DNA of 64,000 nt from CAZEAN01 sp964510225 (GTDB lineage Bacteria; Planctomycetota; Planctomycetia; Isosphaerales; Isosphaeraceae). The notes beneath the pieces were generated by a model that saw nothing but the letters and a program-made list of their open reading frames with translations, searched no databases and was not told where the DNA came from. How positions within the stretch are numbered: the stretch's first letter is position 1; each line of letters starts with the position of its first letter. The translations under genes were made by a program, and so were the position numbers. Positions 63,950-64,000 of the stretch are shown piece after piece. Where the stretch lies: the NCBI GenBank assembly GCA_964510225.1, contig CAZEAN010000007.1, forward strand, positions 24,349 through 88,348, given 5' to 3'.

Positions 63950-64000
63950 TCGATCAAGGCCAGTGGCTCAAGAGTCGTTTGGGTTGTGGGGTGGGATGAT

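Noticed and set aside
1..64000. CRISPR arrays, insertion sequences, prophage, tRNA or rRNA genes
   Set aside because: No regularly spaced repeats, terminal inverted repeats, transposase or integrase motifs, or TPsiC-arm-like sequences were seen on reading; a tRNAscan or Infernal run was not possible.

Overview
The window comes from a member of the Planctomycetota, probably class Planctomycetia, with moderately high GC. Several hallmarks point there: a prepilin-type DUF1559 protein with a C-terminal DGH element (3798-4847), an N-terminal LEPR-XLL-type sorting motif on an FG-GAP/DUF4214 protein (61085-63949), a HYExAFE nuclease-like protein (5095-5673), a CRTAC1-like ASPIC/UnbV protein, a sulfatase, Tat-exported TIM-barrel sugar isomerases and an RDD/SpoIIM/DUF4129/DUF4350 membrane cluster. 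It looks like ordinary chromosome. I found no rRNA, tRNA, CRISPR array, insertion sequence, integrase or phage gene.

Layout. 1-11.4 kb is a patchwork of short units: a glycosyltransferase start cut by the left edge, a sulfatase, a DUF1559 pseudopilin joined end to end with a CRTAC1-like protein, a HYExAFE protein / small membrane protein / biotin synthase unit, an exported M20 amidohydrolase, a small TPR protein and a secreted esterase-like protein that has lost its serine nucleophile. From 11.6 to 34.3 kb twelve genes all run on the + strand: zinc-ribbon membrane protein, double degenerate receiver, RDD, SpoIIM-like, membrane protein, DUF4129, DUF4350, GT-C glycosyltransferase, FecR/HEAT membrane protein, inositol-phosphatase family enzyme, and two very large exported proteins (about 1,180 and 2,330 residues) made of related beta-rich modules around membrane segments. 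This block is the most novel part of the window.

34.3-44.5 kb holds a converging GT39-type glycosyltransferase, a System II cytochrome c maturation pair (ResB, then CcsA with a long N-terminal extension), a strong hairpin, a nucleotide pyrophosphatase-like phosphodiesterase and a Tat-exported TIM-barrel protein. 44.5-48 kb is a compact gatCAB operon for the Asp/Glu-tRNA amidotransferase. 48.2-50.5 kb has a second Tat-exported TIM-barrel isomerase, a cysteine-cluster protein and thioredoxin. 50.6-56.8 kb is a coupled unit: UxaA-type dehydratase, GT-C glycosyltransferase, GT1 glycosyltransferase and NAD-dependent sugar epimerase, the last three suggesting glycolipid or glycan assembly. The end has two overlapping FHA-domain genes, an AsmA-like membrane-anchored protein, a GT4 glycosyltransferase and the LEPR-XLL/FG-GAP/DUF4214 protein.

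Many starts were moved inward from the longest open frame because of Shine-Dalgarno sites, signal peptides or family alignment; these choices are stated per gene. TTG starts with good ribosome binding sites recur.
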